From Desulfobulbaceae bacterium (GTDB taxonomy: Bacteria; Desulfobacterota; Desulfobulbia; Desulfobulbales; Desulfobulbaceae): DNA of 64,000 nt. Of the stretch, positions 51,970 to 62,718 are shown in pieces. The position numbers were made by a program, and so were the translations under genes. Position 1 is the stretch's first letter, and each line of letters opens with the position of its first letter. The notes under the pieces are model-generated. The model searched no databases. It was not told the origin of the DNA and saw nothing but the letters and a program-made list of their open reading frames with translations. The stretch covers positions 1-64,000 of the forward strand of contig DNUE01000034.1 in assembly GCA_003508005.1 (NCBI GenBank). The letters are read 5' to 3'.

Positions 51970-52437
51970 TTATGCCCCTTTTATACGTTGCACGGAATAC
52001 AGCATACTCCCCTTGCTCAGAACCACCACCACCACACTGCACATGATCGACGACAGGCCAATCACCAGACCAATCACATCAATGCTGATCCTGGTGATCA
52101 GCAGATACAGGATGACCGCCAGCACCGCCAGCCGACCATAAAACTTGAGGAAAAATCTGACCTTCTCCAATTTCCTGACCGCGGTCCAGTTCATCCCCGC
52201 ACTGCTGAAATTGTCCATGAACTGGTTGATATCCCGGCGCAGGAAAAAGAAGCTTGCGTTGGCCAGAATACCGCCGATCAGGACACTCCGGGCCATGGGC
52301 CAGGAGGAAAGATACCAGGAGCCTGCCAGCAGGGCCGCCAGCAGCAGCCAGTTGAACCGCTGGACCTGCGCCAGCAGTTCGCTTCCTGCCTCTGCCGCCC
52401 TGGTCACCTGTTCCTGACCGTTACTTGCGTTCTGCAT
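51970..52437 (-). CDS. atpI: ATP synthase subunit I-like protein
   Basis: 155 residues. Four predicted helices (LLLAALLAGSWYLSS, SVLIGGILANASFFFL, AVLAVILYLLITRI, VIGLVIGLSSIMCSVVVVV) match the ATP synthase I/UncI family, which helps c-ring assembly. The start overlaps the end of the AtpZ-type gene by 17 bases and its stop is 3 bases before atpB. Symbol by position and topology. Confidence 0.75.
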   Translation of the reverse strand: MQNASNGQEQVTRAAEAGSELLAQVQRFNWLLLAALLAGSWYLSSWPMARSVLIGGILANASFFFLRRDINQFMDNFSSAGMNWTAVRKLEKVRFFLKFYGRLAVLAVILYLLITRISIDVIGLVIGLSSIMCSVVVVVLSKGSMLYSVQRIKGA

Positions 52438-52657
52438 CCTTGATGTCTTTCGTCAGCTGCCACAGGTTCTTGAAACCGGCGGCAATGCCCAGTGCCAAAA
52501 AAATAAAGGTCAGATAGGGCGCGGTCCGCCCGTCAAACACCTTGTTGTCCAGATACCAGCCTATCCCCAGCCCGATAAAGATTGAGAGGACAAAGGACAT
52601 GCCAACATGGCTGTACAAACCAAGCTGCCTGAAAATCTCTTTGCGCGTTTCAGACAT
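52421..52657 (-). CDS. atpZ: AtpZ-like (F0F1 ATPase-associated) membrane protein
   Basis: 78 residues. Two helices (MSFVLSIFIGLGIGWYLDN and YLTFIFLALGIAAGFKNLW) in the AtpZ/AtpI family order. It precedes atpI and atpB. The start has GGGGAGAACC. The gene set here ends with atpE, and no b, delta or F1 subunits follow. Confidence 0.82.
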   Translation of the reverse strand: MSETRKEIFRQLGLYSHVGMSFVLSIFIGLGIGWYLDNKVFDGRTAPYLTFIFLALGIAAGFKNLWQLTKDIKDAERK

Positions 52658-52737
52658 GGTTCTCCCCTCATGTCATCCCAGGGATAGATAAACGATTCAA
52701 CTGGTAGCACGACCAAACGGCAAACGCAATGATTTTT

Positions 52738-54030
<1,293 letters not shown>

Positions 54031-54094
54031 CAACATGACCTCACGGCGCTGAATTAGAAATAATGAGGCGAATTATAGCACGCCTTTTTTGGTC

Positions 54095-54195
54095 AGTCTT
54101 GCAAAAAATGCGAGACTGACGCCGGCAATCCTTGTAACTTGTCGAAACCAGAGTGGCGGATGCGCCGTGTTTTTATTTCTTGCGATGGCATCATT
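54095..54195 (+). repeat. Dispersed repeat, copy 4
   Basis: A hairpin GTCTTGCAAAAAATGCGAGAC (54095-54115) begins it, then GACTGACGCCGGCAATC, GTAACTTGTCGAA and the core AGAGTGGCGGATGCGCCGTG. It matches 34701-34800 over about 100 bases. The gap 54037-54382 holds this element and the promoter region of trxA. Confidence 0.7.
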
Positions 54196-54382
54196 TTTCA
54201 TCTGTCATAAGTAAAACCAGCACCCTTTAGAACTTACCGGGGCAGGGAATTTTTTCTTGTCACCGCCCGTTCGGCACGGTAGAGTATTCCTTATTTTTGA
54301 TCTTTCCCGTACCGAGTTATCAGCATACCGGCATTGTCTGCGGCAGCGGCCGCGAGAAAGCTTTTAGGGAGGAAAACCGATC

Positions 54383-54712
54383 ATGGCCAGCGACAAAGTA
54401 CAGCATATTTCCGACGGCGAGTTCGAAAGCAAGATTCTCAAGGGCGCACTGCCATGCCTTGTGGATTTCTGGGCCCCATGGTGCGGTCCCTGCAAAGCCA
54501 TTGCCCCGGTCATCGACGAACTGGCCGCGGAATTCGAAGGCAAGGTGCAGATTGTCAAGATGAACGTAGACGACAACCCGGCCACCCCGGGCAAATACGG
54601 AATCCGCGCCATTCCCACCCTCATCCTTTTCAAGGGCGGTGAAGTGGTTGACCAGATAACCGGGGCCGTGGGTAAGTCACAGCTGACAGCCCTGCTCAAC
54701 AAGGCGACCTGA
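54383..54712 (+). CDS. trxA: Thioredoxin
   Basis: 109 residues. Active site FWAPWCGPCKAIAP and cis-Pro loop GIRAIPTLILFKGG. It reduces protein disulfides. The start has AGGGAGGAAAACC. It lies 47 bases ahead of thioredoxin reductase, so the two form a trxA-trxB operon. Confidence 0.95.
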   Translation: MASDKVQHISDGEFESKILKGALPCLVDFWAPWCGPCKAIAPVIDELAAEFEGKVQIVKMNVDDNPATPGKYGIRAIPTLILFKGGEVVDQITGAVGKSQLTALLNKAT

Positions 54713-54759
54713 TCGGAACAGGCGCGCGTACCTGCCGACAGCGATAACCGCGACGAACC

Positions 54760-55692
54760 ATGCCCAAAGCTGATTACCAGCTGGTCATCATCGGAGGAGG
54801 GCCCGCCGGGTTGACGGCCGGCCTCTATGCTGCCCGCGCCCGGTTGAAAACCGTGCTGCTCGAGCGGGGAGCCTTGGGCGGCCAGGTTCTGACCTGCGAC
54901 TGGGTGGACAACTACCCTGGCTTTGCGGAAGGGGTCAGCGGCTTTGATCTCAGCGACAAAATGGCCGCGCATGCCAGCCGATTCGGCCTGGAAACAAAGA
55001 TATGCGAGATCACCTCCCTTGACCTCCGGGGCGACGTCAAAACCATCCATCTGGACGACGGGGAGCGGTTGACCGCGCAGGCGGTCATCATCTGCACCGG
55101 CGGCAGCCCCGGAAAACTAGGGGTGCCCGGCGAACTGGAATTTGCCGGCAAAGGGGTTTCCTACTGCGCCACCTGCGACGGTCCTTTCTACCAGGGTCAG
55201 GAGGTTGCGGTGGTTGGGGGGGGCAATACGGCCATCCAGGAGGCCCTGCACCTCAACAAGTTCGCGAGCAAGGTGACGGTGATCCATCGCCGGCAGGAAC
55301 TCCGGGCCACGAAGATCGTCCAGGAAAAGGCCATGGCCAGTCCCCTGATCGATTTTCTGCTGGACACGCGGGTTCAGGCCATTACCGGTGGGGCAAACGG
55401 GGTGACAGGAATACTGCTGGAAGACAAGAGCGGCTCCCGGTCAACCCTTGCCGTCACCGGCGTATTCATTTTCATTGGGGTAACGCCCAACAACCAATTG
55501 CTGCCGTTGACCGACCTAGAAACCGATGAATATGGATTTATCGTGACGGATACCGAGATGAAAACCAGCCTGCCCGGTGTCTTTGCGGCGGGCGACATCA
55601 GGAGCAAGAGCTTCAGGCAGATAGTGAATGCGGCCGGAGAAGGGGCAACCGCCGAACTCTCCGCCGAACATTATCTGGCGCGCCTGGCATAG
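54760..55692 (+). CDS. trxB: Thioredoxin reductase (NADPH)
   Basis: 310 residues. FAD-binding GGGPAGLTAGLYAAR, redox-active CATCDGPFY, NADPH-binding VVGGGNTAIQEAL and C-terminal VFAAGDIRSKSFRQIVNAAGEG. It reduces thioredoxin. It is preceded by trxA. The length matches the low-molecular-weight family. Confidence 0.95.
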   Translation: MPKADYQLVIIGGGPAGLTAGLYAARARLKTVLLERGALGGQVLTCDWVDNYPGFAEGVSGFDLSDKMAAHASRFGLETKICEITSLDLRGDVKTIHLDDGERLTAQAVIICTGGSPGKLGVPGELEFAGKGVSYCATCDGPFYQGQEVAVVGGGNTAIQEALHLNKFASKVTVIHRRQELRATKIVQEKAMASPLIDFLLDTRVQAITGGANGVTGILLEDKSGSRSTLAVTGVFIFIGVTPNNQLLPLTDLETDEYGFIVTDTEMKTSLPGVFAAGDIRSKSFRQIVNAAGEGATAELSAEHYLARLA

Positions 55693-55793
55693 CCGAAACA
55701 GCGCCAGCCTTCCCGCGGTCCGATATAACGGAGCCGGCCAGCCACGGGGAATCAGCTGCCAGACAACCTACGGCCGCAGCAATCGGAACAGAG

Positions 55794-56600
55794 ATGAAAC
55801 ACATGCCTTTCCCAGTGGGTACCTGGTGCCGCCTCGCCCTGACCCTCCTCTTCCTCACCAACGCGCTGGCACTGACCGGTTGCGCCACCCTGAACAAATG
55901 GTTCGGGCTCGACGACGAAAGCTCCATCCTGAAATCCGTGGATACCCTCACAATGGAAGGAATGGACGACTACAGCGTCGGCAAATACCATACGGCCCGG
56001 AAAAACTTCGAGGAGATCATGGACCGCTACCCCTTCAGTCCGCAGGCCATGCTGGCGGAACTGAAGGCTGCCGACTGCCATTATTACCAAGGGAATTACC
56101 AGGAGGCCAAGGTCCTGTACCTGCAGTTCGAGGAGCGCCATCCGACCAATGAGGCCATTCCGTATGTGATGTTCCAGATCGGCATGTGCGATTATTCACG
56201 GACCGACCGGATCGACAGGGATACCAGCGGGGCCAGGGACGCTATCCAGTCCTTTTCCAGGCTGCTGCGTGCCTATCCGAACTCTCCCTATACCAGCGAG
56301 GCCAAGGCACGAATCGAGGCCGCCCGTGAATTTCTGGTCAACCACGAATACTTTGTTGCGGTCTTCTATGTACGAACGAACCGGGAGCAGGAGGCCGCAC
56401 ACCGGCTCAAGTACCTGATTGCCGTGTATCCGGACGCGGCCATCACCCCCACCGCAAAAAAACTGCTTGAACTCATCGAGGCGGGAAAAGCCCCGAAGAT
56501 GGGCCTTGCCTCCTGGCTGCCCAAGCTGTCCATGCCGGACTGGAACCTGTTCGGGAAAAATACGAAGGACGAAGGGCAAACCACGCAGGAAAAAAAATAA
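55794..56600 (+). CDS. bamD: Outer-membrane assembly lipoprotein BamD
   Basis: 268 residues. Lipoprotein signal (LALTGCATLNKW) and five TPR-like helical repeats (YSVGKYHTARKNFEEIMDRY, YYQGNYQEAKVLYLQFEERH, NHEYFVAVFYVRTN and others) match BamD/ComL. It belongs to the Bam complex inserting outer-membrane proteins. It ends 6 bases before a convergent gene. The basic C-terminal tail is longer than usual. Confidence 0.9.
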   Translation: MKHMPFPVGTWCRLALTLLFLTNALALTGCATLNKWFGLDDESSILKSVDTLTMEGMDDYSVGKYHTARKNFEEIMDRYPFSPQAMLAELKAADCHYYQGNYQEAKVLYLQFEERHPTNEAIPYVMFQIGMCDYSRTDRIDRDTSGARDAIQSFSRLLRAYPNSPYTSEAKARIEAAREFLVNHEYFVAVFYVRTNREQEAAHRLKYLIAVYPDAAITPTAKKLLELIEAGKAPKMGLASWLPKLSMPDWNLFGKNTKDEGQTTQEKK

Positions 56601-56606
56601 GACTGA

Positions 56607-57041
56607 TCAGATCAGCGCCTCTTCGACAATCTCGTCAAAACATACCTCCATGGCCCTGATCGGACAGACGGGCACGCAGAGCCCGCAGCCAGTGCACTTC
56701 TCCGGGTCAAAGAGCACTGCCATGTCCGGCCTGCGGATGAAAAGCGCCCCCACCGGACAGACGCCCGTACAGGCCCCACACTGAAAGCAGCGGTCCTCAT
56801 CGCGGCGGATCTTGCCGGCCAGCCGCTCCACATTAACTCCCAGGTCCTTCAGGTAGGCAAGGGCCTCCTTGACGTTTTCCCGCAACCCCTTGAGCTCAAG
56901 GATCATGATTCCCTCCCGCTGGGGGAGAATGTCCGCCTTGAGGATATTGAACTCGATGTCATAGCGCCGCACCAGCTGATAAATGATCGGCTGGTCGCTG
57001 GTTTCCTTGGGAAAGCGCAAAAAATAGATTCTGGTGTACAT
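56607..57041 (-). CDS. NIL-domain 4Fe-4S ferredoxin
   Basis: 144 residues. A NIL domain (about 1-75; RIYFLRFPKETSDQPIIYQL) is followed by a two-cluster ferredoxin (CFQCGACTGVCPVGAL and CTGCGLCVPVCPIRAM). The pattern is common in sulfate reducers and methanogens, where such proteins deliver electrons in sulfur metabolism. The start has AAGGAGGCAT. It stands alone, convergent with bamD. Confidence 0.88.
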   Translation of the reverse strand: MYTRIYFLRFPKETSDQPIIYQLVRRYDIEFNILKADILPQREGIMILELKGLRENVKEALAYLKDLGVNVERLAGKIRRDEDRCFQCGACTGVCPVGALFIRRPDMAVLFDPEKCTGCGLCVPVCPIRAMEVCFDEIVEEALI

Positions 57042-57114
57042 ATGCCTCCTTCACGACAATGCAATGAAATTGTTCCCTTTTCCCGCAGGTGCTGAATACC
57101 CGCTGCCCAACCTT

Positions 57115-57271
57115 TCGGGGTCGGGGTCGGTATCGAAGTGGCTGTTCCTAACTGAACGCAGCGCTTTCCCCTCCTAGCGGACTTCGCGGGAGAAAACGCG
57201 GATGCTCTGTTCAATTCCCTTGTCGATTCTTTCGATTTCGACCCCGATTCCGATACCGACCCCGACACCGA
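57115..57271. repeat. TCGG-type inverted-repeat element
   Basis: TCGGGGTCGGGGTCGGTATCG (57115-57135) is inverted as CGATACCGACCCCGACACCGA (57251-57271) with one mismatch in 21, enclosing about 115 bases. It is related to 50671-50833. The enclosed part includes GCGGATGCTCTGTTC, loosely similar to the dispersed repeat core. The 270-base gap 57042-57311 holds only this. Confidence 0.75.
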
Positions 57272-57311
57272 GAAAATCTGCTCACGGGCTGAAAAAAAGC
57301 AGTCCTCTTCT

Positions 57312-57881
57312 CTACACTGTTCCCTGCTGCTGAAGCCGCCGGTTCAGTTCCGCCAGCAAATCGGCGACCGGCGCCTCGGTGTTCATAACGATCAATTCCT
57401 CCGCCGGCACTTCCGCTGGCGCTTCAAACGTCTCCTTCTGGGTCAGGTAGATCTCCCAGCGGCCGTCGGAGACCGCCTGCGGGTCTCGGGCCCGCTCCGC
57501 CAGCCGCCGCCGCACCTCCTCCTCACCGCACTGGCAGAGAACGAAGGTGCAGGGTATCCCGAGCTGCGCGGCAAGGCGCCTGACCTCATCGCGCTCTGCC
57601 CGGCGGTTGTAGGAGCCGTCCAGGACCGCTCCCGGCCGGCCGGCCAGGATATCGGCCGCGGCCCGGTCGAGCAGAGCCTGATAGGTCCGGCGTGAAAACT
57701 CGCTGGTATAAATCCCCTGCTGATAGCCGTCCTGCCTGCGTTCCCCCGCCGCCAGGCCCGCCAGTTCCTTGCGGACCAGGTCGGTGTTGTACCACGGCAG
57801 GCCTTGCTGGCTGGCATACTGCTCCGCCAGGGTGGACTTGCCCGAGGCGATCAGCCCGAAAAAGACCACGATCCGCGCCAT
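57312..57881 (-). CDS. P-loop kinase (AAA-type ATPase, COG0645-like)
   Basis: 189 residues. P-loop GLIASGKST near the start, then WYNTDLVRKELAGL, GAVLDGSYNRRAERDEVRRL and a lid with QCGEEEVRRRLAERARDPQAV. The frame extends upstream, but ATG 57881 has AGGAAG. It lies 5 bases after the stop of the aminoglycoside-phosphotransferase-like gene; in many genomes these two are one fused protein. The substrate is unknown. Confidence 0.85.
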   Translation of the reverse strand: MARIVVFFGLIASGKSTLAEQYASQQGLPWYNTDLVRKELAGLAAGERRQDGYQQGIYTSEFSRRTYQALLDRAAADILAGRPGAVLDGSYNRRAERDEVRRLAAQLGIPCTFVLCQCGEEEVRRRLAERARDPQAVSDGRWEIYLTQKETFEAPAEVPAEELIVMNTEAPVADLLAELNRRLQQQGTV

Positions 57882-57886
57882 TCTTC

Positions 57887-58900
57887 CTACCCTGCCGCGT
57901 AGCGGTGCGCAAGCTGAAAATATCGGCTTGCGCCGGCGAGACACGCGGCGCGGGCCGCCTTCTCCACAGCGGGATCACCTGCGGTAAACAGACCGATCTT
58001 GCCCCGGACATAGGCCCGGTAGCATTTATAAAAGGGAAGCAGCTCATGCAGGCCTGGATCACCGGCCTCGGCGACAAAGCGCTCGACGAAATAGGCCGAC
58101 TGCTCGGGAAGGCCGTGATAATCCAGATCCATGGCCAGGAAGGCGATGTCGCTGGCCACGTCGCAGTAGCGGAACCGCTGGTTGAACTCGATGCAGTCGT
58201 AAATATAGACCCGGTCCGCCAGACAGATATTGGCGGAATAGAGGTCGCCATGGCAGTCCCTGATCCTTCCCTCCGCAATGCGCCGGGCAAAGAGTTCCTC
58301 CCGGGCGAGCACCCCCCTGGCATAGGCGGAAATGGCCTCGAACTGCGCGGCGGAAAGGGCGCCGCCCCCAACAAAGCCTTCGGTCTGCGCGAAGTTTTCC
58401 AGGACATTGACCGCCACCGCCTCGGCGGTGCCGAAGCGATCAATGGCCGACCCGTGCTCGGCCTTCTCGTAAAAGGGAACCAGAACCGCCACCAGGGCGT
58501 CCAGGTGGGCCGTGGTCAGGCCGCCCGCGGCGATGACCCTGCCCATCATCCGCTCTTCGGGCATCCTGGCCATCCTGACCCCGTATTCGACCACCTCGCC
58601 TCGGCCGTCGAGGTGGGATGCCCCACCCTCGCGGGTAACCGTCACCAGGCCAAGATAGATCTCCGGGCACAGCCGGCGGTTCAGCAGGAGTTCCTGCTCG
58701 CAGCAAAATTTTCTCTTCTCCAGGGAAGAAAAATCAAGAAAGCCGAAGTTGACCGGCTTCTTGAACTTGTAGACATAGTCTCCGGCCAGAAGGACATAGG
58801 AAATATGAGTCTGCACCAGTCGGATATCTCCCGCAGGGTGCGCATAGGCGGCCGGATCGAGCAGCGCCTGAATGTATTGCGGCAGATTCGCCTGAGACAT
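57887..58900 (-). CDS. Aminoglycoside-phosphotransferase-like kinase (COG2187-like)
   Basis: 337 residues. Kinase fold: N-lobe HISYVLLAGDYVYKFKKPV with ATP-binding Lys, the catalytic loop CHGDLYSANICL (HGDLxxxN), and YIYDCIEFNQRFRYCDVASD with the metal-binding Asp. It phosphorylates a small molecule, unknown. ATG 58900 is chosen because TTGGAGAGAACA lies in front. It is coupled to the P-loop kinase by 5 bases. A resistance role is not implied. Confidence 0.85.
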   Translation of the reverse strand: MSQANLPQYIQALLDPAAYAHPAGDIRLVQTHISYVLLAGDYVYKFKKPVNFGFLDFSSLEKRKFCCEQELLLNRRLCPEIYLGLVTVTREGGASHLDGRGEVVEYGVRMARMPEERMMGRVIAAGGLTTAHLDALVAVLVPFYEKAEHGSAIDRFGTAEAVAVNVLENFAQTEGFVGGGALSAAQFEAISAYARGVLAREELFARRIAEGRIRDCHGDLYSANICLADRVYIYDCIEFNQRFRYCDVASDIAFLAMDLDYHGLPEQSAYFVERFVAEAGDPGLHELLPFYKCYRAYVRGKIGLFTAGDPAVEKAARAACLAGASRYFQLAHRYAAG

Positions 58901-59142
58901 TGTTCTCTCCAATAGCAGTAAATTATTTTCAGCGCCACTCTACCAGATGCGAAGCAGGGCGTAAATGTGATACCTTTGAAAAAATAATTTGATCTCACCG
59001 ACCTTCAGCGGGACCAAAATGAGTCTGTAATTTGCTTACCTCAGCGGACAGTGCGGCGGCACATGAGTGCTCGAACCGACAACTGTTTACCAGAAATCAA
59101 AGCCGTGGTAAAGTCAACCGGAACAACCAAGGGAATTGAGCC

Positions 59143-59904
59143 ATGAACGAGCAGGAAATCCGGGGTCTTCTCCGACAGGTGCAGGAGAAAACCCTGTCCA
59201 TCAACGAAGCGGTGGAGCACTTTCGGCATCTGCCCACCGAACTCTTGTCCTCGGCGCGCCTTGACCACCACCGGCAGCTGCGCACCGGCCTGCCCGAAGC
59301 GGTATTCGGCGAGAACAAGTCCACCGAACATCTCATCGAGATCCTGGGAGCCCTGCTGCGGCAAAAGGACGTGGTAGTGGCGACCCGGGTTGCCCCGGAC
59401 AAGGCGGCCGCTGTCCAGAGCCGGCTAAACGGGCTCACCTATCACGACACCGCCAGAGTTCTGACCGGCAACGATCAGTATATCCCGAAGGACTGCAGCC
59501 GCGGCACCGTGGTCATCGTCACCGCCGGCACCTCCGATCTGCCGGTGGCGGAAGAGGCCCGTCTCTCTCTGGAACGCTTCGGCCACCCGGTACAGACGGT
59601 CTACGATGCCGGGGTGGCCGGCCTGCACCGAATCCTTGCCCACAGCCGCATACTGCAGCAGGCAACCGTCCTCATCGTTGTCGCCGGCATGGAAGGCGCC
59701 CTGCCGAGCGTGGTCGCCGGGTTGACCCACGCTCCGGTCATCGCAGTCCCCACCAGTATCGGCTACGGGACCGGGGCAGGAGGGTTCAGCGCCCTGCTCG
59801 GCATGCTCAACAGCTGTTCGCCCGGGCTGGCCGTGGTCAACATCGACAACGGCTTCGGGGCCGCCTGCATGGCCGCGGCCATAAACAGAAAGCCACCGCA
59901 ATGA
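59143..59904 (+). CDS. larB: Nickel-pincer cofactor biosynthesis protein LarB
   Basis: 253 residues. A NCAIR mutase (PurE)-like C-terminal domain: VIVTAGTSDLPVAEEARLSLE, VYDAGVAGLHRIL and VIAVPTSIGYGTGAGGFSALLGMLNS are the LarB motifs. LarB carboxylates and hydrolyses nicotinic acid adenine dinucleotide on the way to the nickel-pincer cofactor of lactate racemase. LarC and LarE are not in the window. The start has GGGAATTGAGCC. Confidence 0.93.
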   Translation: MNEQEIRGLLRQVQEKTLSINEAVEHFRHLPTELLSSARLDHHRQLRTGLPEAVFGENKSTEHLIEILGALLRQKDVVVATRVAPDKAAAVQSRLNGLTYHDTARVLTGNDQYIPKDCSRGTVVIVTAGTSDLPVAEEARLSLERFGHPVQTVYDAGVAGLHRILAHSRILQQATVLIVVAGMEGALPSVVAGLTHAPVIAVPTSIGYGTGAGGFSALLGMLNSCSPGLAVVNIDNGFGAACMAAAINRKPPQ

Positions 59905-60144
59905 CGATGCCCCTTGCCCCGTCCGTTGCTGAAAAACCAACACTTTCCAAAGCCTTTCGTTGCGGAATGGCGGCTATCGTTTTATAGTATCCGATTTTAC
60001 CCGAGAATGTACTCCCTGACCTGCATGCCCGGACTGACATGGCCGGCTGCGGCGAACCATGGTGGCCCCAGCTTTGGCCGTCTTACCGCTGAAGCCCGGC
60101 CTGCGTGGCAAGACTAACCAAGACAATATGAAAGAGCCCAACTG

Positions 60145-62718
60145 ATGAATACCGCCCTGAAATGGAAGTTCAGCCTGCTGGCCGTGCTGGTCGTCTTTTC
60201 CGTCCTCGCCGTTATTCCCTCCTTCTACCCGTCGGTTCCCGCCTGGTGGAAAAAATACCTGGCGCCGCAGGGAGTGAAGCTGGGCCTCGACCTGCAGGGC
60301 GGCATCCACCTGGTCCTGAAGGTTGACCTGGACAAGGCCGCGGCAAATGCCCTGGATCTTGCGGCCACGGAACTCAAGGATGCGCTGGCTGACAAGAACA
60401 TCACCGCGGTGCGCATGGGCTCCGCCGATCCGCGGGAGGTCATCCTCACCCTGCCCAATACCGGGGCGGTGGCCACGGTGAACGAGGTCACCAGCGGCAA
60501 ATTCGAGGATCTGGACATCAAGATCAATGCCGAGGAAGGGACCTTTCCCCGCATCACTGTCAAACTGCGCCCCGAAGAAATCGAGGCCATCAGAAAAAAT
60601 GCCGTAAGCCAGTCACTGGAAATCATCCGCAACCGAATCGATCAGTTCGGAGTGACCGAACCGGTCATCATCCGCCAGGGGGAGGATATGATTGTCGTTC
60701 AGCTCCCCGGCGTCAAGGACCAGAAGCGGGCCATGGACCTGATCGGCCAGACGGCGCAGCTGGAATTCAAGATGGTTGCCGACGACACCGGCCTGGACCT
60801 CAACAGCCTCATCGCCAAGACCGTCCAGAACGGGCAGTGGCAGTGGGGCGACAGCCGCAAGCAGCTGAACCTCGCTGTCCAGGGCCAGATTCCCCAGGAC
60901 AGCGAGATCTACTTTGAACGGGTGGTGGACAACCAGACCAGGGCCGAATCCAAGGTGCCCCTGCTGCTCAAAAGCAAGGTGGAGATGACCGGAGAGATGG
61001 TCAAGGATGCCCAGGTCCGGATCGGCGGCACATTCAACGAGCCCTACGTCAGCCTTAACCTGACTGGACGGGGGGGGGAGGTATTCGGCAATATCACTGA
61101 TAAAAACGTCGGCAAGCGCATGGCCATCGTCCTGGACGAGGTGGTCCGCTCGGCCCCGGTGATCCGCGAAAAAATCCTGGGCGGGCAGGCGCAGATCTCC
61201 GGCAGCTTCACCCATGAGGAGGCCACGGACCTGGCCATTGTCCTGCGGGCAGGCGCCCTGCCGGCGCCGGTGGAAATAATCCAGAACATGAGCGTCGGCG
61301 CCAGCCTCGGGCAGGATTCCATCAACAAGGGCCTGATGTCCGGCCTGTTCGGCACCCTGCTGGTGGTGATCTTCATGCTGATCTACTACCGGCTTTCCGG
61401 GGTGATCTCCATCTATGCCATGACCCTGAACATGCTCTTCCTCTTCGTCGGCCTGGCCATGCTCTCCGCCACCCTGACCCTGCCCGGCATCGCCGGCATC
61501 ATCCTGACCATCGGCATGGCGGTGGACGCCAACGTGCTTATCTACGAACGCATGCGGGAGGAATTCGCCCTGGGCAAATCCGTCAAGTCCGGTGTTGACA
61601 GCGGCTTTGAGAATGCCTTTTCAAGCATCGTCGACTCCCAGGTCACCACCCTGATCACCGCTCTGGCCCTGTTCCTGTTCGGCACCGGGCCGATCAAGGG
61701 CTTTGCCGTGACCCTCTCGCTGGGTATCATTTTCAACCTGTTTGCAGTGCTCTTCTGCACCCGGCTGGCCTACGACGGTATGTACAGCCTGAAGCTGCTC
61801 AAAGAACTGCGCTTCATGGAATTCATCAAAAAACAGGACTTCGATTTCATGAAGGTCCGCAAAATTGCTTTTATCCTGTCCGGCATCATGGTCCTGATCG
61901 GCCTGATCGGCTTTGTCCAGATCCTCAGGGGTCAGGCCAATCTGGGGGTTGATTTTGCCGGAGGCTCGATGCTTCAGTACAAGGCAGAGCAAACGTTCAG
62001 CCTGGATGAGGTCCGTCCCGCCCTGGCCCGAAACGGATTTGACAATATCGATTTACAGGAGGTGACGGACGAAAACCGCCTGATCGTCAAAATAAAAAAA
62101 TCCGAGGAAACCGTAGGCCGTCTTGGCGAGCAGTTGACCCAGGTGCTTGACAAGGAGTTGACGGACAAGAAATTTTTCCTGGAAGGCCAGTCGGAGATCG
62201 GCTCCTCCATCAGCGAGGAACTCCGGAACAAGGCGGTGATGGCCGTAGCCATCTCCTTGCTTGGCGTCCTGGCCTACCTGGCCTTTCGCTTTGATATGAG
62301 CTTCGGCGTTGCCGCCGCGGCCGCCACCTTCCATGACGTGCTGGCCATACTCGGCCTCTGCTGGCTGCTCGGCCTCGAGTTCAACCTGCTGATCATCACC
62401 GCCCTGCTTACCCTTGCCGGCTATTCACTGAACGATACGGTCGTCATCTTTGACCGGATTCGCGAAAACCAGCAGAAGAAAAAAGAGGGGGAGAACCTGT
62501 TCTCGGTCATCAACACCAGCATTAACCAGGTCCTGAGCCGAACCATCGTCACCGGACTGACGACACTGCTGACCCTGTCCTCGCTTTTTTTCCTCGGCGG
62601 TGCCACCATCCATGACTTCAGCTTCGCCCTGCTGGCAGGAATCATTGTCGGGACCTATTCCTCCATCTTCGTTGCCAGCCCGATCCTCACCCTCTGGCCG
62701 CATAAGGAGCGGGCATGA
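60145..62718 (+). CDS. secDF: Protein translocase subunit SecDF (fused)
   Basis: 857 residues, SecD (about 1-520) and SecF (about 560-857) in one chain. SecD shows GLDLQGGIHLVLKV, the first periplasmic domain and the GMAVDANVLIYERMREE helix. SecF shows GVDFAGGSMLQYK and GYSLNDTVVIFDRIRENQ. It uses the proton gradient to help Sec export. No yajC gene precedes it in the 240-base gap. It ends overlapping the YkgJ-type gene as ATGA. Confidence 0.95.
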   Translation: MNTALKWKFSLLAVLVVFSVLAVIPSFYPSVPAWWKKYLAPQGVKLGLDLQGGIHLVLKVDLDKAAANALDLAATELKDALADKNITAVRMGSADPREVILTLPNTGAVATVNEVTSGKFEDLDIKINAEEGTFPRITVKLRPEEIEAIRKNAVSQSLEIIRNRIDQFGVTEPVIIRQGEDMIVVQLPGVKDQKRAMDLIGQTAQLEFKMVADDTGLDLNSLIAKTVQNGQWQWGDSRKQLNLAVQGQIPQDSEIYFERVVDNQTRAESKVPLLLKSKVEMTGEMVKDAQVRIGGTFNEPYVSLNLTGRGGEVFGNITDKNVGKRMAIVLDEVVRSAPVIREKILGGQAQISGSFTHEEATDLAIVLRAGALPAPVEIIQNMSVGASLGQDSINKGLMSGLFGTLLVVIFMLIYYRLSGVISIYAMTLNMLFLFVGLAMLSATLTLPGIAGIILTIGMAVDANVLIYERMREEFALGKSVKSGVDSGFENAFSSIVDSQVTTLITALALFLFGTGPIKGFAVTLSLGIIFNLFAVLFCTRLAYDGMYSLKLLKELRFMEFIKKQDFDFMKVRKIAFILSGIMVLIGLIGFVQILRGQANLGVDFAGGSMLQYKAEQTFSLDEVRPALARNGFDNIDLQEVTDENRLIVKIKKSEETVGRLGEQLTQVLDKELTDKKFFLEGQSEIGSSISEELRNKAVMAVAISLLGVLAYLAFRFDMSFGVAAAAATFHDVLAILGLCWLLGLEFNLLIITALLTLAGYSLNDTVVIFDRIRENQQKKKEGENLFSVINTSINQVLSRTIVTGLTTLLTLSSLFFLGGATIHDFSFALLAGIIVGTYSSIFVASPILTLWPHKERA

